DNA of 64,000 nucleotides from Triglochin maritima. Taxonomy: Eukaryota; Streptophyta; Magnoliopsida; Alismatales; Juncaginaceae. Position numbers and translations under genes: made by a program. The stretch covers positions 13,410,001-13,474,000 of the forward strand of contig OY821788.1 in NCBI GenBank assembly GCA_963682175.1, read 5' to 3'. Shown piece by piece: positions 59,401 to 64,000 of the stretch; the stretch's first letter is position 1; each line of letters starts with the position of its first letter. The notes beneath the pieces were generated by a model. That model had not been told where the DNA came from. It searched no databases and was given only the letters and a program-made list of their open reading frames with translations.

Positions 59401-61026
59401 AACTAAGAAATGCAAACGGTTCAAATTGGCATTTTGATTTAGTTCTTGAAATTTCAAAACAATACGTAATTTATGTAATACATCCAGCCATTAATTGTTA
59501 TATAATGGAAATAATAATTTCAGGGAGATTGTTTGATTTTCTGTTCCAAAAGCTCAAGTGAAAAAACTGCAACGTGTACAGAACTAGTATTCACCATAGA
59601 AGAAAAAAACATATAACCCATGTCCACATGTAAGACTATACCCATGTCCATTTTTTTACGTCATGAAGTTATGGTTGATATCCATATCCGCAATGCAGCA
59701 AGTTGAAATGCAACAGTTGTTTCCATCGTAGTGATGAAAACAAGTTCATATCCTAAAAATGTAAACGGTTATGACAGCAGATCCATTGTTATTTTGATGG
59801 TTGATAGTGTTCACATTTTTTATATGCTTCAACTTTTGGCAATTGGTCCTTTTACTTTGTTTTGTCATTTTCGTTCTGTTTTTTAGCATATACCACTACT
59901 TCAATGCATCCTTGTTCTTGCTTGAAGAAGTTATATGGGTGTATCTTCTACTTCATTCGTGTATTATCAGAAGAAGAAAAATGATACTGTGTATGTCTGA
60001 CCTCCATTAATTACCCAACTAAGCAGCTCAATTATCCAACGCAGTACAGTATCCTATTTGATTGTAGATTTGGAGGAGGTTTCTTGTATTTGATGCCAAC
60101 ATTGAGCTGACACATGCAAAAGAGTGATCCTTCAATTTTAGAGATGTAGTATCCACATTCTGCTACATCCTTATGATATAGGAATATCCACCATTTCCAT
60201 TAGCACTTTTGACTTTTATTGTGTTTTAGTTTGTAGCTTTTAAGTTTGGTATACACCTGTTCTAAAAATTGAAGAGTAGTTTAATATTTTGTCTTGCGAA
60301 CAATCTTTTTTGCAGGTAGACGTGGGTCGAAGACCAGTTACTGGTCTTAGGCTGTACTTGGAAGGGAAAAAGGGCAACAGATTATCAATCCATCTCCAGC
60401 ACCTTTCATCGCTACCACAGATTTTAAAGCTTGAAGATGATCACATCAGTAGCATTCAGCCTGAAGATTATAACTATAAATTCTTTGAGCCGATAAAATG
60501 GAGGCACCTATCCCATGTATGCACTGCTCCAATCGAGTCTGATGACGATAACTCGATCGTCACTGGGGCTCAGCTACATGTGGGATACATTGGATTCAAG
60601 AAAGTCCTTTTCCTTCGTCTCCACTTTTCAAGGGTATGTCATGCAATTTGTGTCAGGTCAGATTGGCAGCAATCCCCCAAGCTAGACCAGAAATCTGGTC
60701 TACTCTCGACCCTTATCAGCACGCATTTTAGCACAGCCATGCAGAAGCCACCACCACGTCAAGAAGAAGTAAACATCAACTCGGCAGTGTACCCCGGGGG
60801 TCCACCTGCAGTGGTACAGAATCCGAGACTACTTGGATTGATCGACACCACTGAGATTGCCAAAGGTCCACAAGACCCACCAGGGTGTTGGATGGTCTCG
60901 GGGGCAAAGCTACATCTATTGAGGGGCAAGATCTCTCTTCGCGTAAAATTTTCTCACCTGACACCGATTTTACCTGATGACGATGAAGATGGGCATATAC
61001 GAGTCGAGGCAATGAATCGACATTAG
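47427..61026 (+). CDS. MACPF domain-containing protein (CAD1/NSL1 family)
   Basis: Seven exons: 47427-47678, 48865-49103, 56714-56903, 57266-57334, 57441-57627, 58021-58187 and 60316-61026. All introns are GT-AG and phases agree; the product is 604 residues, the usual family length. The MACPF signature FIDRFGTH is at residues 165-172 at the start of exon 3. GVPGSGFLSHAINLYLR ends exon 5. Exon 7 (residues 369-604) holds the plant-specific C-terminal half with TGLRLYLEGKK and NINSAVYPGGPP. No signal peptide is evident. Plant relatives (Arabidopsis CAD1, NSL1) restrain salicylic-acid-dependent cell death; the closest type by eye is the At4g24290 group. Intron 2 (7,610 bp) and intron 6 carry transposons. 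No exon is disrupted. Confidence 0.93.
49293..50782 (-). repeat. 3' LTR of the intronic copia element
   Basis: 1,490 bp, plus-strand ends TGTTGGATCG and ACCAACA. TATA box on the minus strand at 49826-49833. CGGTCGACCG array at 49930-50403 with 11 exact copies, all upstream of TATA in element orientation. Confidence 0.9.
49930..50403. repeat. CGGTCGACCG array, intronic left LTR
   Basis: Eleven exact copies with irregular spacing of about 20-60 bp, plus CGGTCGATCG and CGGTCGAACA variants. The densest array in the window. Confidence 0.9.
50783..51635 (-). other. 3' noncoding part of the intronic copia element
   Basis: Starts with the CTCCCTTTTTGATGATGGCAA block and has several CTCCCCCT runs. 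No coding potential is seen. Confidence 0.6.
51636..52925 (-). pseudogene. copia gag in MACPF intron 2
   Basis: The 356-residue frame 52706-51636 resembles the UBN2-type Gag of SIRE-like copia elements: a helical capsid segment (residues about 20-110, FLRSLSHDWEDKVVAIEEAHDLS, LIGNLMAYE), a very basic K/R/E-rich stretch (about 150-200), a serine/histidine run, and a coiled-coil-like tail. 52707-52925 shows the degraded Gag N-terminus (a NPYTPPNEDE-like piece) with stops. No zinc knuckle is seen before the frame ends. The other-strand ORFs at 52126-52395 are shadows. Confidence 0.75.
52933..54146 (-). repeat. 5' LTR of the intronic copia element, truncated
   Basis: Aligns with 49560-50782 of the partner LTR; the primer-proximal end and the primer site are deleted. 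TATA at 53195-53202. Array at 53298-53770 with eight exact CGGTCGACCG copies; several partners of exact copies in the other LTR read CGGTCGACTG or CGGTCGATCG here. Confidence 0.85.
54152..55625. other. rest of MACPF intron 2
   Basis: AT-rich intron sequence; no further element or gene is recognised. Confidence 0.5.
55634..56250. mobile_element. hAT-like MITE in MACPF intron 2
   Basis: 617 bp. Terminal inverted repeats CTAGGAAGCACGGAT and CTGGGAAGCACGGAT, with 8-bp flanks CTTCTATA and CTTGTATA (one mismatch). Interior GTATCC/GGATAC repeats. The small minus-strand ORFs are repeat artefacts. Confidence 0.75.
58344..59035 (-). mobile_element. Harbinger-like MITE B in MACPF intron 6
   Basis: 692 bp, target duplication TTA (58341-58343, 59036-59038), terminal inverted repeats GGGGGTGTTAGTGG and GGGGGGGTTTGTG. 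It matches MITE A in inverted orientation and has an extra block of about 150 bp (58500-58650) with two 20-bp palindromes: CTCGCTCACCGGTGAGCGAG at 58546-58565 (perfect) and CCACCTCGCCGGTGAGGTGG at 58573-58592 (one mismatched pair). Confidence 0.85.
59039..60315. other. rest of MACPF intron 6
   Basis: AT-rich, ends in a pyrimidine-rich acceptor CTTTTTTGCAG. No other feature is seen. Confidence 0.5.
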
Positions 61027-62655
61027 TTGGGGTGGGCGAAAATCAACCTTTTTGATTGGATATATCATATTTATCAGGGTAGTGGGAAAAAGAAAGAGAG
61101 GTATCACATAATTTGGTTTGGCATTGTATAATTGGGTGATTAACTACATAAAGATGGATATGAGGTCTGCATTTTATGTTCATGTAACTTCTTAACGTGT
61201 TAGTTTAACTTATTTTTAGCTGTTGCTGCTCTTAAGATTAACCTCACTGGATTCAAGTTGTATAATTTGCTGATTGTGGGTTGAAGCATAGGTTCCATAT
61301 CTCCACCAAAGGTCCATCTTTCTTTATCTGAAGCCTATTACGTGCTCAAAAGCATGAAAGACACTTCTAGAGCAAGTATTAAGCAAGGTTTGGGTGGATC
61401 AAAGGCTCTTCTTAATATGACGAAAGAGACTGTTATACCATTTTTTATCTATCAAACTCATAAGTTTTGGGCACGTATTGAAACTGGTTTATACTCATTC
61501 CTACTCACAACACCATTTTGCCTAGGTAGATGCAAATTTACATTCTGCATTCGAATTTAACAAAGCAGTTGCATGGGTAACTGCACTTAACAATTTTTAG
61601 CCGTGTATCACCTTTGCTTTCACGACTGCTTTATATACTGTGGTTAAGAAAAGTAAAACTGTTAATGTATCGTCCTAAATGTAGTAGTCGACATATATAA
61701 CTTGAATGATATTAAGGTATTTAATAGTATCCCTGACCATTTTTCCTCCACTATTGTTCATAATCTTCTCGCTAATGACTAGTTATTTTTGCCCGTCTAT
61801 ATATGACTACATGTATTGATGAAATATATATATATATAGAAAAAATATATACGTAGGAGACCTACAACTATCTTGACTGTGACACTACATTTTTAGTCAC
61901 TTCCGATTAGTTTTTTTCTATGAAAAATTGTGGGTGGGATATACTATATATAAGGAACATGTGGTAAAAATTTCAGATCAAATGGATCATCGTAAATTTT
62001 GTTCTGAACACTTCAAAATTCAATAAATTTCAGCCGTTAAAATATGAACATTTTATATCTACGGTTAAATTAACTTTGATTGACCTAAAATTTTAATACA
62101 TTGTAGCTTAGGAGATAACAATTCATGTGATTAAGTTTTATTTAAAAAAATAAATTTAAAAATGTCTTAAGTTTGATATATATATTGATTTAAAGTTGAT
62201 TTAAAAAAATCAACTTTAAAAATCATGTGATTAAGCTTGATATATATATATATATATATATATATATTACAAAAGGCCAAATTGGCTTTCACCGTAGAAG
62301 CACTATATTAAAACAAAATGTTTGCTTATAAATTTCAACAATTTAATAATGTACATACATTCCGAGAACCCTTGGAAAATATTATAACTCAATTCTTCAA
62401 ATTACACACAGCTTGTTATCCCTCACAACTTAAATTTTCACAAGCCAACTAAAGAAACATTTTAAACCATTTCCTCTACCAATAAGCCTCCACATACCAC
62501 ATATATTCGTAGTTGTTAGGGAGGACAGACATCCCACCATTGTATCAGTTATTACGGTTAACATCCAACCCCTCATACCTCATAGACAGATCTTTCCCAA
62601 ACCAAAGCCATGTAACAATAACAGACATGCCCTATAAACTCTCCCACACCTCCAG
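61027..62655. other. MACPF 3' UTR and intergenic spacer
   Basis: No gene is recognised. It contains AT-rich repeats, an inverted-looking TTTAAAGTTGATTTAAAAAAATCAAC stretch near 62190-62220 and a (TA)n microsatellite. No canonical AATAAA site was seen close to the stop. Confidence 0.5.
62240..62267. repeat. (TA)n microsatellite
   Basis: About 13 uninterrupted TA units. Confidence 0.9.
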
Positions 62656-62766
62656 GTGAAAATCGAACCATTGAATCCTAATTTGCATTGCATCATCGAC
62701 CCAAGACAATCAAGGCTTTGTGGTGCAACATCAAGTGCTGGTTCGAGGAAGGAACCTCTTGGCTCG

Positions 62767-62895
62767 ATGGCTACCGGTGAACGATGTGAGAACAATGTCG
62801 CGAGGAGGATGGTCACGGTGCTTAGCATCGATGGTGGAGGTGTTAGGGGGCTTATTCCTGGGACCGTCCTCGCCTTCCTCGAATCCAAGCTTCAG
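62767..62895 (+). CDS. patatin-like phospholipase, first exon
   Basis: Start of a patatin-like acyl hydrolase. The exon has [26 protein letters not shown], which contains the oxyanion-hole motif DGGGVRG and the LIPG/LAFLE stretch that begins the patatin domain; it ends at CAG/GTAGTG. The catalytic GTSTGG Ser and the DGG Asp would be in later exons, not visible before the window ends. The ATG at 62767 gives a 24-residue or so lead before the domain, as is usual; an in-frame ATG at 62656 would add 37 residues and is less likely. Family members release fatty acids from membrane lipids in defence and stress. Confidence 0.8.
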
Positions 62896-64000
62896 GTAGT
62901 GGAAGGTTTTATTTTTTCTTGAGGGTGCGTTTGAGAATTAATTCTGTAAATGAAAGTTTTACCAATATTCTAACTTTACACATATTGTTTTCTAAGTATG
63001 ATTATATTGTTCTCAAAACTTATTCAAAATCAATAACAAAATGAGAGATGTGTCACTTTAATCTGTAATTTCACTTGAAAATGGAGTTTTTAGTGTCACA
63101 TTTGAAAATACCTCTTCACAAAATCAGTCAAAACAATATTTCATATTGAGAGGTGGAATTTTGAAATTATTCACAACTTATTTCACTTCAGTTATTCAAA
63201 CTAATATAAAACAGTAATGTTATGTTCTATATATGATTTTATGCACAATAGTATGCGGTTTATATATATGGTTTGCATGCATTTCTAAATTGCAAAAGTA
63301 ATAAAATACATATAATTTTCTAGTCGTCGTTGAAAAATAACATACTTATCAAAATATAGTAAATACAAATCACGTCATTTGGAAGTTCTGGTTTTTTTTT
63401 TGTAAATCCCGCCAATTTCAAATTCCTTGTAACTTACAAATACCGTACTAAACTCATCCTAAAAGTTACAACCAATTTTGCGTTAGAAATATTCACAGAT
63501 AGATTTATCGTAGCCAGATTTTTAGGGATTCTTATTGTCCAAACGTGATTTAAAACAGACCCATAGAAATACCGATCTTGCGGAACCTACTATTTGAAAT
63601 TAGTTTCTAATTGTAGCCTAAGTGTTTGTTTGAATGTGAATTCTGCAACGTACACTTGGATCGGCGAGCTGCTTACAAAGAAAAGAGCCAGTAGCTCAAA
63701 AAATATTATACAAAGTAACTCTATCTTTCTCCTCTGGGTAAGAAAATTATGTTCGAAGACGAACATAAGGTGAAATAACATATATTTGTTACCTGACAAA
63801 GAAAAAGATATATTTGTCATAAGGGTATCGATCAAACTGAAAGGCACATACAAAATATGAGGTAGCATACAAAAAATACTAGCCAACGACCTGTATAATA
63901 GTCATTATGAAGTTCGCAAATCAGCTGTAGCTTGTGGTTTTCTCTTTTAGCTTCGTGAAATACCTAATAGGTCGTGAGTATTTGTTTGTGTACCCAGGAA
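62896..64000 (+). other. patatin intron 1, or loss of the rest of the gene
   Basis: AT-rich, no second patatin exon recognised in 1.1 kb. Family introns are often shorter, so this intron is either long or the gene is truncated. Confidence 0.45.

Noticed and set aside
61342..61560. 72-residue ORF downstream of the MACPF gene
   Set aside because: No recognisable domain and no splice or promoter context.
62656..62766. Upstream in-frame ATG for the patatin-like gene
   Set aside because: The added residues are unlike known patatin leaders; the ATG at 62767 gives a normal N-terminus.

Overview
The window is plant nuclear DNA, most likely from an angiosperm with a large, repeat-rich genome. It has GT-AG introns, plant LTR-retrotransposon families (Athila-like Ty3/gypsy with a tRNA-Asp primer site, and Ty1/copia), CACTA, hAT-like and Harbinger-like DNA transposons, and two plant-type protein genes. 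The species cannot be named from the sequence.

Positions 1 to about 45,670 are nested transposons. Athila-like elements lie in both orientations. On the minus strand: G (1-2749, LTR 1382-2749), H (18255-23210, with its other LTR at 8266-18254) and F (about 30661-43878). On the plus strand: an old element P (about 23211-30309). Inserted into these are a complete but decayed copia element (8471-18035, TSD CTTTG, inside an H LTR), two solo LTRs inside the protease and reverse-transcriptase regions of P (26056-27448 and 28407-29975), a very young gag-protease-only gypsy element (32998-40376, TSD AGGTT, near-identical LTRs), a copia solo LTR (41156-42665) and a Harbinger-like MITE (44351-44877). 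A broken CACTA transposase sits at 4303-6127.

Positions 45,670-64,000 are genic. A seven-exon MACPF-domain gene (47427-61026, 604 residues) has a 7.6-kb intron 2 that holds a 4.85-kb antisense copia derivative and a 617-bp hAT-like MITE, and an intron 6 that holds a second Harbinger-like MITE. A patatin-like gene begins at 62767; only its first exon is visible.

The most unusual signal is in the retrotransposon control regions. Every informative gypsy LTR carries an 18-bp GC-rich inverted repeat (7-bp arms, 4-bp centre) about 120 bp upstream of the TATA box, often with a second copy 21 or 32 bp away. The same inverted repeat recurs in the leader 158-190 bp past the LTR edge. The sequence differs between subfamilies (GACCGCCAATTGGCGGTC versus TGCGGCGNNNNCGCCGCA), but promoter and leader copies match within a subfamily. 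The copia LTRs and the Harbinger-like MITEs instead carry arrays of the palindrome CGGTCGACCG. All alignments were done by eye; LTR edges rest on TG/CA ends, target duplications, primer sites and comparison with empty sites elsewhere in the window.
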